Assembly: GCA_015075185.1 (NCBI GenBank)
Contig: JABTUW010000002.1
Coordinates: forward strand, 310,001-374,000
DNA length: 64,000 bases
DNA from: Anaerolineales bacterium
Lineage (GTDB): Bacteria; Chloroflexota; Anaerolineae; 4572-78; J111
Reading direction: 5' to 3'
Positions 21,101 through 27,929 of the stretch are shown piece by piece. Both the position numbers and the translations under genes were made by a program. Positions within the stretch are counted from its first letter, which is position 1, and every line of letters begins with the position of its first letter. Under the pieces are notes generated by a model. It worked only from the letters and a program-made list of their open reading frames with translations. It had not been told where the DNA came from and made no database searches.

Positions 21101-21961
21101 AATAAGAATTGCCTGGTACTTGTTATCCTCCCCACGGATTTCAGCCATCAAATCACTACCAAGGAAATTATCTGCATTGCAGTAGATCACTATCGACCTT
21201 AAATCGTCTGCTTTGGTCGCCTCAAAGACCAGCCGCGTTTTTCCTATACCTGGTTCACCTGTAACCCGAATGTGAAAGTTATTTTGGCGCAACCCATCCT
21301 GTAAGGCATTAATGAGTTGGACCTGGCTCTGTCCAGGTATAAACGATAATTGCATATTTGCGTCATTGGCCCAACTACTATGCGTCTGGAAGTCTCTTAG
21401 TCTACGATTAACGCGAAGTGCCAGAGATGGAAATGGTTTGAGAAAACTGATTAAATTATTCCTACTCCATATATCAACTTTTGGATCTTGGTATTCACAA
21501 TCTTGACTGAGAAATTCTTTCAGATGAAGAATTGCCTGCTTCCGTTGGGCACTCGTTAAGTCATGTCCAAAACAGACAAGGATATATCGCCCGTTTTGAT
21601 CAAGGCAGTCACGGATCATCGAACCAAGGTTTGCCTTATTAGGTTTTTTCTTTAATCTAAATAGCTCTTTCCTTATAGCAGATTTTTGCCAAGGTTCGAA
21701 ACTTGTTCCTGTTTTTACCTGGTAAGCATTATACTCGTCAAGGATGACACTACTTACCTCTGATACATTTGATGGCTTTCGAGCTGTGGCATCTACTCCC
21801 CCATCTGGAACTTTAGTAAGTAGTGAGATATTGATGTCGCCCAATGGTATCCCAATCCGAACAGCTTCGGCCCAAAGCAACTCTTGTAGGAAGTTGACGG
21901 CTCGTTGTTCTTCATCTAGTTGATTAAAATCTTCAGGGCTAACTGTCAAAATTGTGTCCAT
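18152..21961 (-). CDS. Large STAND-type NTPase with N-terminal nuclease-like domain (candidate Avs-like defence protein)
   Basis: 1269 residues. The N-terminal ~190 residues carry PDGGVDA (52-58) and YQVKTG (80-85), a D...QxK pattern that fits a PD-(D/E)XK restriction-type nuclease fold. An NTPase follows with Walker A TGEPGIGKT (234-242) and Walker B AILILDECD (284-292). From about 450 to 1260 comes a long helical, Trp-rich region without enzyme motifs, like the repeat sensors of STAND proteins. Effector nuclease - NTPase - long sensor is the layout of the Avs anti-phage proteins, which detect phage proteins and degrade DNA. The gene is visibly richer in A+T than its neighbours, suggesting transfer. 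It starts 33 bp after the TMADH-like gene. No partner gene is seen. The defence role is inference. Confidence 0.6.
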   Translation of the reverse strand: MDTILTVSPEDFNQLDEEQRAVNFLQELLWAEAVRIGIPLGDINISLLTKVPDGGVDATARKPSNVSEVSSVILDEYNAYQVKTGTSFEPWQKSAIRKELFRLKKKPNKANLGSMIRDCLDQNGRYILVCFGHDLTSAQRKQAILHLKEFLSQDCEYQDPKVDIWSRNNLISFLKPFPSLALRVNRRLRDFQTHSSWANDANMQLSFIPGQSQVQLINALQDGLRQNNFHIRVTGEPGIGKTRLVFEATKADDLRSIVIYCNADNFLGSDLMAEIRGEDNKYQAILILDECDPDKRAIISDKLRFHSPRIKLVSIHSESDNASDVSYLEVPPLEDPNVSEIIQQYGVPQDQARKWATVCSGSPRVAHVVGSNLQKNPRDMLREPDIARVWERYIVGGDDATSSQVQQRRLVLMYLSLFKRFGFGEHVRAEAESIHKLIEQDDPTITWGKFARIIRKLKERKILQGENTLYITPKLLQIKLWVDWWDTYGATFSGKELLSLPPSSLLDWFFEMFEYAAGSEAALHTVRELLGTDGPFQQHPEILKTDRGTRFFRYLGEVEPPIAVRCLKRTIGQWSKNDLLKFREGRRDIIRLLEKTSRWRDLFIDSANLLLALAEAENETWSNNATGVFVELFSISLHPQLSPTEATPRERFPIIEQAFNSDSAACRKLALQACDRALTERTFGSVVERLQVFGREPDLWIPKTWGEVFDAYRQVWQFLMNKLDVLPLEERERVAAVLIQRISHLGRIANLTDMIASDAIKLASKPYVDDRKLLKAIIQLLHYHGDNMTSETRNLWEQVRDKLSGDDYHSAMRRYVSMNLQEDHYDLERNQLKQIQIKIQELARESFEHSDLLIRELSWLVTTDASNGYQFGYALAKEDKDFSLLPKLIEAQKTANENASLYFLGGYLRVLFEDNLEFWENLMDEFAQDAGTSIWIIELTWRTGHVTSRSAIRILQALQENNLPTWVLNQFMYGGLLNNLPEQSFIEWIEFLLNQPDPTAIYIALGLYCAFYIRQGAPSKPPAELTLRLLTNEAFAELPEGFRQGNDRVMYPYYWKLVTESFIALYPNKSLLISAFILKHFEKFDTIFSDSRSGPRSVLREIITKQPREVWTQIIPYLEESYAWQLTNWLKGDTFSFTENNEDEKAVLPLIPQEVVWEWVEENVEERAWYLATFVPPVFEKENTQFSWARELLIRYGHRDDVRRNLSSNFSTEGWTGNESEHLKRKKQKLLDYRQKETNDNVKQWIDDYIDSIERRIEHARVVEEREDF

Positions 21962-21994
21962 AGTCGCCTCTACTATAAGCTGCGTGTAAAGAGT

Positions 21995-24046
21995 CTACAC
22001 CCCCACTCGCTCAACGCGAAACGGCGTATCGTCACTGGGCGCTTCATCGAATTCACGGGCAACGAGATGACCGGCAAAGACGGCCTGGGCGATAATATTG
22101 GGCGCTTCGGCGTCGCCGATGACCCGCAGGGATTGCAGCTTACCCTCGGCCAGCGCCGGTTTGAGCGCCTGGTACAGTTCGTCGTTGGGCAGGCGGTCGG
22201 TCACCAGCACCACGGCCTTGGCGGGCAGCTCTGAGACTGCACCGGAAACGGTGTGAGCCAGGGTGACAGCACCGGGCCGGATAGCGTCGAGAACGTGCTG
22301 CGGGTACAGGCTGACCCCCAGGTTCATCAAGCGCCGTTGGATGCGTTCCTGTTCGAGCGTGAACTGGGCCCAATAGGAGATCATCGGCGCAGGCGTAACC
22401 AGGGCCACCTCACATCCCTGGCGGGCCAGCAGTTCGGCTAATACACCGCCCATGTAATAATGATCGTCGTCGTACACGATCACCCGGCCAGCCGGTAGTC
22501 GTTCAGCCATGAGGTCATCCGGGGTGAAGATAGCGGGCAAGTGATGGCCGGGGATAGGTCGCCAGAGAGTCCGGCCAACGCCATCACCCCGCCACCGGGC
22601 GCCAGTAGCCAGAATCACGTGCCTATAACCGGCTTCCAAAATCTCCGCCGCAGTCATGGGACTGCCAGGATAGACAGACACATGCTGCAATTTTTGGATC
22701 TGGGTGAGCCGCCAATCCAACACCCGCCGCCATTCGCGCAGCCCCGGCAGTTTTGACTCCAGGGACACCCGCCCCCCCAGCTCCCGGCGGGCTTCGAGCA
22801 GCGCCACCTCGTAACCCCGCTGCCCCAGGGCGCGAGCGCACTCCAGCCCGGCGGGACCAGCCCCCACAACCAGCACAGCCTGATTACTTTTCTTCGGCGC
22901 GATGAGTTCAGGATGCCAGTCACGCCGCCATTCCTCGCCCATGGTCGGGTTTTGAGTGCACCGGATGGGCACAAAGCGGGTATCGCCGGTGACGCAAATA
23001 TTGCAGCCGATGCACTCGCGGATGTCTTCAAAGCGGCTTTCCTTGATTTTTTGGGGCAGAAATGGATCGGCGATAGAGGGGCGGGCCGCGCCAATAAAAT
23101 CCATCACCCCGCGCCGGATGGCCGAAACCATTGCTTCGGGCGAGGTGTAGCGGCCCACGCCGACCACCGGCTTGCTGGTCAAAGTTTTGACAAAGGCGAT
23201 GTAAGGTTCCTGAAACCCCTCCTTTTCAAAGCGGGATGTGGCCGAGTCGTTGCTCCAATTGCTGACATTAACATCCCACAGGTCGGGCAGTTCGGCCAGC
23301 ATGGCGACGACATCGTAGCCTTCCCCCTGGCTGGTCAGCCCCTCTTCGCCCAGCAGCTCATCCACGGCGAAGCGCACGGCCACGGCACAGGTGTCGCCCA
23401 CCGCTTCTTTGGTATCCTCGATCAACTCGCGCAGCAGCCGGACCCGGTTCTCCAGGCTGCCGCCATATTCATCGGTGCGGTCATTGAAACGACGGATTAA
23501 AAAGTGCATGGCCAGGCTCATGCTGTGACCGGCATAGCAGACGATGAGGTCGAAGCCGGCCCGTTTGGCCCGCAGCGCCGCCGCCCGATGCCAGCGGCGC
23601 ACATTCCGAATATCTTCCTTATCGGCTCGGCGGGCCTGCACGGGATCAAAACCGCAACCGCCCAGCACGCCCATTGAGCGCGGTCCCAGGGGCGGCACCC
23701 GCGAATACAAATTTACGGCGTCATAACCGTTATGGGTCAGTTCAATCCCGGCCAGCGCGCCATGCCGATGCACCGCCTCGACCATCGCTTGCAGCGCCGG
23801 AATGTCCTCATCAGCCCAAAGCCGCCCTTCGATGTAGGGCGACAGATCGCTGCTGTGGTGGATCTCCACCTCTTCGGTGCAGACAACGCCCCAGCCGCCC
23901 GCGGCTTTCATGCCCCGCATTGCCGCCAGGGCTTGAGGCATGCGGCTCCCCAGGCCGTTACAGTGCGGCACCTGGTAAAAGCGGTTCGGCGCGATCACCG
24001 GGCCAATGCGCACGGGTTCAAAAAGAATATCAAATGGGTTGTTCAT
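21995..24046 (-). CDS. Trimethylamine/dimethylamine dehydrogenase-like flavoprotein (OYE family, 4Fe-4S)
   Basis: 683 residues. The N-terminal FMN TIM barrel (1-370) has the RFYQVPHC stretch whose Cys29 corresponds to Cys30 of trimethylamine dehydrogenase, the residue covalently bound to FMN. A 4Fe-4S ligand set follows at about 347-370 (CIGCNIC plus a fourth Cys in PIRCTQNP), then NAD/FAD-type folds (VLVVGAGPAGLECARALG from about 392). WRRDWHPE is also family-typical. The position of TMADH Tyr60, part of the amine-binding aromatic bowl, appears to be Glu (CTEEVEI), while Trp264 seems kept. The substrate is probably a different N-methylated compound (dimethylamine, N-methylproline or a betaine). 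Electrons would leave through the Fe-S cluster to a carrier. It stands alone upstream of the STAND gene. Confidence 0.82.
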   Translation of the reverse strand: MNNPFDILFEPVRIGPVIAPNRFYQVPHCNGLGSRMPQALAAMRGMKAAGGWGVVCTEEVEIHHSSDLSPYIEGRLWADEDIPALQAMVEAVHRHGALAGIELTHNGYDAVNLYSRVPPLGPRSMGVLGGCGFDPVQARRADKEDIRNVRRWHRAAALRAKRAGFDLIVCYAGHSMSLAMHFLIRRFNDRTDEYGGSLENRVRLLRELIEDTKEAVGDTCAVAVRFAVDELLGEEGLTSQGEGYDVVAMLAELPDLWDVNVSNWSNDSATSRFEKEGFQEPYIAFVKTLTSKPVVGVGRYTSPEAMVSAIRRGVMDFIGAARPSIADPFLPQKIKESRFEDIRECIGCNICVTGDTRFVPIRCTQNPTMGEEWRRDWHPELIAPKKSNQAVLVVGAGPAGLECARALGQRGYEVALLEARRELGGRVSLESKLPGLREWRRVLDWRLTQIQKLQHVSVYPGSPMTAAEILEAGYRHVILATGARWRGDGVGRTLWRPIPGHHLPAIFTPDDLMAERLPAGRVIVYDDDHYYMGGVLAELLARQGCEVALVTPAPMISYWAQFTLEQERIQRRLMNLGVSLYPQHVLDAIRPGAVTLAHTVSGAVSELPAKAVVLVTDRLPNDELYQALKPALAEGKLQSLRVIGDAEAPNIIAQAVFAGHLVAREFDEAPSDDTPFRVERVGV

Positions 24047-24137
24047 AAGCTGATGGTTTCCCTTCGAAGTCTCTCCTCGCTCGGCTGATTATAGAACAAA
24101 CCCAAGTCGTTGGCTAACTCATCTCAAAAACAGTTGC

Positions 24138-24165
24138 GGAGTGTCAAAGTGAACTTTGACACTCC
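24138..24165 (-). terminator. Hairpin terminator upstream of the TMADH-like gene
   Basis: A perfect 13-bp stem (GGAGTGTCAAAGT) with a 2-nt loop, followed on the minus strand within 6 nt by six Ts. Confidence 0.75.
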
Positions 24166-24244
24166 GGGTTTTCATCAATACCGGCCTGCTTGAAGCCCGT
24201 GCTAACGGTACAGCAAACTCAAGAAAATCCACACCTAAATAGAA

Positions 24245-24274
24245 ATGGGCGCAGATGTAAAAATCTGCGCCCAT
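24245..24274 (-). terminator. Terminator of the NrfD operon
   Basis: A perfect 12-bp stem ATGGGCGCAGAT with a 6-nt AT-rich loop and T-rich sequence after it on the minus strand, about 50 bp past the nrfD-like stop. Confidence 0.7.
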
Positions 24275-24325
24275 TGGTGAAATCTGTGCAATGTTTAAGT
24301 CGGTTGAGCGAGATGATGACTTTGC

Positions 24326-25648
24326 TTAATGGCCGGTGGGTGTGCTTTCGTCGGGAAAAACCGGCAGATATTTGGCTGCCATTCCAAAAGCGATAATGCC
24401 GAAACTAACCAGGGTGACGGTGACGGCAATCTCCATCCATGATGGGAAGTAAATGTTGCCCGTATAGGGCCATAAGCCAATCATACTCACATTGAGCCGG
24501 TTCAGCACAACCCCAAAAACCACGACCAGCAGCGCGCCAGCAAAGAGTATGGCCGGTTTCTGTCGTAACGGTTTTATGGCAAATAGAATTATGGGGATGG
24601 TTACACCCAGTCCTATCTCTACCCAGAAAGAAACCGCCTGGAGCGTGGGGGCAAAGAGCAGCGGCCAAGCCCCACGCGCCAGTAGGTCAACGCCTCTCAC
24701 AGCCAGATAGATCACCAGCACAACCGCGGCAATCTTGGCCAGGTCGGCCAGCAAATCGAGTTCTAAGCCTCGTTTAAAGGCCTTGGAGCTGAGGGTAGCC
24801 TCGACAATAGTCATTGCCAGGCCAACAGCAACAGCAGACAGCCAGAAGAAAAGCGGCAAGTATAGCGAGTACCAAAGGGGAGACAGCTTCTCCGGCACAA
24901 GGACCCATAGAGAGCCTAAAGACGATTGGTGGAGGGTAGACAGCACCACGCCCAAAATGACGAATACAATCGAGATTCTCTTGAGCTGGTGATACAGCGG
25001 CACGGTTGGAAGACGTTTGGTAATTGGCTTGAAGTTATTGAGCCGTTCAAGAATGACCGGCAGAAACTCAATAAATAGGACCGTCGTATAGGAGGCTACA
25101 CACAGACCCACCTCCCACATGACTGAATGGTGCTGCCAATGGACTAAGGGCCGCCATACGTTATAGGGTCGGCCCAGGTCTACCATCAGGCCAGCGATGA
25201 CTAACAGATAACCCAGCAGTCCGGTCAGAATCGCTGGCCTGACCAGCGGCTTAAAACGTTTGAGGCCAAAGATGTAGGCCGTTGCTGCCACAACAAATCC
25301 TCCGGCGGCTAACGCCACTCCACTCATAACGTCGAAGCCGATCCAAATTCCCCAGGGAAATTGGTTGCTCAGGTTGGTCACCGCACCGATACCGTAGACA
25401 TATCGGAGCAAGATGATACCGGTGCCTATACCCAAAATAATCACCAGCGACAGGGTGCGGATGGCCTGCCAGCGCGACGCAAAGTGGGGCACCGGAATGG
25501 TAAGTACATCATTCGCAGGGGAAGGCAAGTTGTCGGGCCGGCTGACCCAAAGAAAAGCAAGGTAACGAGCACCCACAATGAATAACATCGGGATGCCGAA
25601 ACTGAGGGCAAGAATTGTCCAGAGCAAGAAAGAAACAGACGTTTCCAT
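24326..25648 (-). CDS. NrfD/PsrC-family quinone-interacting membrane subunit (HybB-like)
   Basis: 440 residues with about ten hydrophobic membrane segments. The opening is SFLLWTILALSFGIPMLFIVG, and GAVTNLSNQFPWGIWIGFDVMSGVALAAGGF is in the form typical of HybB/NrfD subunits. The family oxidises or reduces quinol in the membrane and passes electrons to a ferredoxin-like partner. That partner is encoded immediately upstream (stop 3 bp before this start, GGAGGG site). The operon also has a heptaheme cytochrome, so the likely path is quinol - NrfD - Fe-S subunit - cytochrome, or the reverse. No molybdopterin or hydrogenase subunit is present. The last gene of the operon. Confidence 0.88.
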   Translation of the reverse strand: METSVSFLLWTILALSFGIPMLFIVGARYLAFLWVSRPDNLPSPANDVLTIPVPHFASRWQAIRTLSLVIILGIGTGIILLRYVYGIGAVTNLSNQFPWGIWIGFDVMSGVALAAGGFVVAATAYIFGLKRFKPLVRPAILTGLLGYLLVIAGLMVDLGRPYNVWRPLVHWQHHSVMWEVGLCVASYTTVLFIEFLPVILERLNNFKPITKRLPTVPLYHQLKRISIVFVILGVVLSTLHQSSLGSLWVLVPEKLSPLWYSLYLPLFFWLSAVAVGLAMTIVEATLSSKAFKRGLELDLLADLAKIAAVVLVIYLAVRGVDLLARGAWPLLFAPTLQAVSFWVEIGLGVTIPIILFAIKPLRQKPAILFAGALLVVVFGVVLNRLNVSMIGLWPYTGNIYFPSWMEIAVTVTLVSFGIIAFGMAAKYLPVFPDESTPTGH

Positions 25649-25651
25649 AGT

Positions 25652-26605
25652 TTATCCCTCCTCTCCGCCGGACGAATGGGGTAGTTCTACCTCGACCAGA
25701 TTTTGATTTTCTGGCCCAAGAGATTTTTGGGACTTGTGATGAGTGTATGCGGTTATGCCGGCCATCAGGGCAGCCACCCCGGTAACGACGAAAGGCAAGG
25801 TGTTCATAATTTTCTCGGTCTCTTGAGGGGGGGCAGAATTCGGCAAGTTAACCGGGAAACCCAGTTCGTCAAAGGGGATATCGGAGAGATACAATATCGA
25901 AGTCCCACCGACTTCAAATTCGCCGAAGATGTGATCAACATAGCGCCCGGGGTTCGAAGCAATTTGAGCGTGAGCCTGGGCTAATAATGTGTGTCGCTGA
26001 CCAAAGCGCAGGGCCCCGGTTGGACACGCTTCAGCACAGGCCGGTTTTTGGCCGGTTTGCAGTCGCTGATAGCACAGCCAGCACTTACTAATGACCGGGG
26101 TGATACCATTATCCCATTCAAAGCTGGGTACCCCAAAAGGACAGGCAACCTGGCAGTAACGGCAGCCCAGGCAGCGTTCCGCTCGGTAGATAACCGGCCC
26201 TTCATCACTCTTGTACATCGCCGCTGCCGGACAGGCCGAGACACAAGCGGCATCGAGACAATGCATGCACTGGCGCTTAACATGGCGGGTTTCAATTTCG
26301 CCTTCGGCTGTCGTCACCGCTCGGGTGTCAACAAAAGTATAGGTGTCGCTACCAAGAGCTTGTGGTTCAACATCGGCATTGGGTAGATTGTTGGCTGCTT
26401 TACAGGCCAGGGCGCATGAGTTACAGCCGACGCAGCGCGTCAAATCAATCAACATGCCCCAACTCGGTCCGGTCGGCAACTCACTCGCCTGCACAGGTTG
26501 AGCCTGGTTACCCAGGGCATGCGCTGCGACCATAGCGGTCGCTCCAAGGCCGATTTGTTTCAAAAAAGCTCGTCGCGAAAGTTGGGATTTGCGCTCAATA
26601 CTCAT
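25652..26605 (-). CDS. TAT-exported four-cluster ferredoxin subunit (HybA/NrfC-like)
   Basis: 317 residues. A twin-arginine signal (SRRAFLKQIGLGATAMVA) shows export in folded form. Four cysteine groups follow: CVGCNSCALACK (58-69), CMHCLDAACVSACP (~113-126), CLGCRYCQVACP (~142-153), and CWLCYQRL ... CAEACP (~172-192). These are the pattern of the DmsB/NrfC/HybA 16-Cys 4x[4Fe-4S] electron-transfer subunits. A C-terminal membrane anchor (TLPFVVTGVAALMAGITAY) is as in HybA. Its start overlaps the heptaheme gene by 4 bp (ATGA), and the NrfD gene follows after 3 bp, so the three are translationally coupled. Confidence 0.9.
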   Translation of the reverse strand: MSIERKSQLSRRAFLKQIGLGATAMVAAHALGNQAQPVQASELPTGPSWGMLIDLTRCVGCNSCALACKAANNLPNADVEPQALGSDTYTFVDTRAVTTAEGEIETRHVKRQCMHCLDAACVSACPAAAMYKSDEGPVIYRAERCLGCRYCQVACPFGVPSFEWDNGITPVISKCWLCYQRLQTGQKPACAEACPTGALRFGQRHTLLAQAHAQIASNPGRYVDHIFGEFEVGGTSILYLSDIPFDELGFPVNLPNSAPPQETEKIMNTLPFVVTGVAALMAGITAYTHHKSQKSLGPENQNLVEVELPHSSGGEEG

Positions 26606-27432
26606 TGCCGCACCCTGTATTGATTGACATAACCGAGGATCAGCATGAAAATAATCCCCAGTGTACCCCCAATCCCCATACCAAGGCCCAAGCTGATCGG
26701 CGTCAGCGTTTGTAATGACTTGTTTGTCTGTTGGGTGGCCTCAAGTTTGGCCATCAGCCCTGGTTGGCACTCCAACGTAACGGGCGATTGGACGTTGCTA
26801 ACCGGAGCTGTGTCATCCCGATGCGCAACCTGGTCATGACAACTGACACAATTCTTTGATAAAACAGCCGTAAAATCATGATTGGCGGGTGGGACCCCCA
26901 ACTTGGCTTCCGTGGTGCTTACCGCCGCTACTTCATGGGAATTCGCCGGTGAGAGGTGGCAGGCGATACAGGAAACGTCGGCTTGACCGTGAGCCGTGTC
27001 AAGCTGTTCACGATGACAGGCGGTACACAGGGCTTTGTCGGAAAGGCGGAATTGTTGCGAGTGTGATAAGTGACAACCAATACATTGCACGCCAGCCTGG
27101 GCGTGGATGGTGTTCTCCCACTGAGCAGAGGTACTGCTATGACATTTTTCACAGACAGATGAGTCGACCGTTAACTGCATCACGCCTGCTTCAGGATGGT
27201 CTGCTACGTATGCACCGTGGCAGTCTTCGCAGTTAACCGTAGTGACACCTTTAGCGTGGGGTGAATTCTCCCAGGCTTTTGTCTCAACATTATGGCACTT
27301 GGCGCACGGTTCAGGCGAGTCGGCCAAGGCTAAGGTGGGGACGAGCAAGCTCAGTAAGAGAGTCAGGCCAATAACCGGAAGTAATCGTCCAGCCATTCCT
27401 ACCCGGTTGATCAAGGTGGTTGGTTTGAACAT
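26602..27432 (-). CDS. Heptaheme cytochrome c with C-terminal membrane anchor
   Basis: 276 residues. The signal sequence (about 10-37) ends in ALA. Seven CXXCH motifs follow: CAKCH, CEDCH, CEKCH, CIGCH, CTACH, CIACH and CVSCH. Spaced extra His residues could serve as sixth ligands, as in tetraheme and NrfB-like cytochromes. A C-terminal membrane helix (IGGTLGIIFMLILGYVNQY) anchors it outside the membrane. It is coupled to the ferredoxin and NrfD genes, the arrangement of quinol-cytochrome modules such as Nrf(B)CD or Qrc without the large QrcB-type subunit. CAAGGAGA precedes the ATG. The small membrane peptide at 27464-27592 lies directly upstream. Confidence 0.88.
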   Translation of the reverse strand: MFKPTTLINRVGMAGRLLPVIGLTLLLSLLVPTLALADSPEPCAKCHNVETKAWENSPHAKGVTTVNCEDCHGAYVADHPEAGVMQLTVDSSVCEKCHSSTSAQWENTIHAQAGVQCIGCHLSHSQQFRLSDKALCTACHREQLDTAHGQADVSCIACHLSPANSHEVAAVSTTEAKLGVPPANHDFTAVLSKNCVSCHDQVAHRDDTAPVSNVQSPVTLECQPGLMAKLEATQQTNKSLQTLTPISLGLGMGIGGTLGIIFMLILGYVNQYRVRQ

Positions 27433-27463
27433 AACTATCTCCTTGATGGAATGTGGTTTTGGC

Positions 27464-27592
27464 TCAGGGCAAGACTGCCTGAGCGTAACGCAGGGCTTTG
27501 CCGAGCAGCCATAGGGTTAGCAGCGGTACTCCAAAACGGAGCACGGTCAGCCCAATTAAAACAAAGGTGGTAGGGAATAATTCGGTGGACAT
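27464..27592 (-). CDS. Small membrane protein (42 aa) heading the NrfD operon
   Basis: The sequence begins MSTELFPTTFVLIGLTVLRF and continues as one hydrophobic helix, then ends in GKALRYAQAVLP. A strong AAGGAAGG site lies 8 nt upstream of the ATG. A candidate -10 (TATAGT, complement of 27642-27647) lies some 50 bp ahead. It is followed 31 bp later by the heptaheme gene on the same strand, so it probably is the first gene of the operon. It could be a single-helix accessory subunit. No family is recognised. Confidence 0.65.
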   Translation of the reverse strand: MSTELFPTTFVLIGLTVLRFGVPLLTLWLLGKALRYAQAVLP

Positions 27593-27671
27593 CTTAAACC
27601 TTCCTTTCTCAATCTATGTTAGATGGTTTTTAGCTACACTTACTATAACATTGTGGGCTGGCTGACTCTAT

Positions 27672-27687
27672 ATGGGGTTATCCCCAT
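27672..27687. promoter_or_regulatory. Palindrome ATGGGG-N4-CCCCAT upstream of the NrfD operon
   Basis: A perfect 6-4-6 palindrome centred about 44 bp before the transcription start expected from the -10 at 27642-27647, a classical activator position. That promoter has no good -35. A palindrome with the arms in opposite order, CCCCAT-N4-ATGGGG, is at 27758-27773. More ATGGGG half-sites are at 27725 and 27791. Confidence 0.5.
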
Positions 27688-27757
27688 TCTGGCAGGCTGA
27701 TCGGCCCGGATAAGCCAGGGTAAGATGGGGAGTTAAGGGGCCAAGATAGGGTATTTA

Positions 27758-27773
27758 CCCCATCAGGATGGGG
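27758..27773. promoter_or_regulatory. Second palindrome CCCCAT-N4-ATGGGG
   Basis: The arms are inverted relative to the site at 27672. It lies about 130 bp upstream of the expected transcription start of the NrfD operon. Confidence 0.4.
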
Positions 27774-27822
27774 CGAAAGGTGTGGGGAAATGGGGTGGAG
27801 ACGAGGTACAGGCGCAAAGAAC

Positions 27823-27848
27823 GACCGGGCGTTGTGAAACGCCCGGTC
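27823..27848 (-). terminator. Terminator of the decaheme gene
   Basis: A perfect 11-bp stem GACCGGGCGTT with a 4-nt loop, then GTTCTTT on the minus strand, 80 bp past the stop codon. Confidence 0.65.
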
Positions 27849-27929
27849 TTCAGTGCCCCTCCTAAATTTCGAGAGGTCTCATATCTTTACTTGACTGAGG
27901 TGGATTGAAGTCCACCTTACATGCCTAAC

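Larger units (their letters stand above)
27593..27929. other. Promoter/regulatory region of the NrfD operon
   Basis: No gene is present. It holds the minus-strand -10 at 27642-27647, several ATGGGG/CCCCAT motifs (listed separately), and the terminator of the decaheme gene at 27823-27848. Confidence 0.6.

Noticed and set aside
24326..27592. Alternative complex III (Act) operon
   Set aside because: It has NrfD, an Fe-S protein and a multiheme, but lacks the ActB-type large subunit and the ActD/E/F genes, and the ferredoxin is a separate TAT-exported protein.
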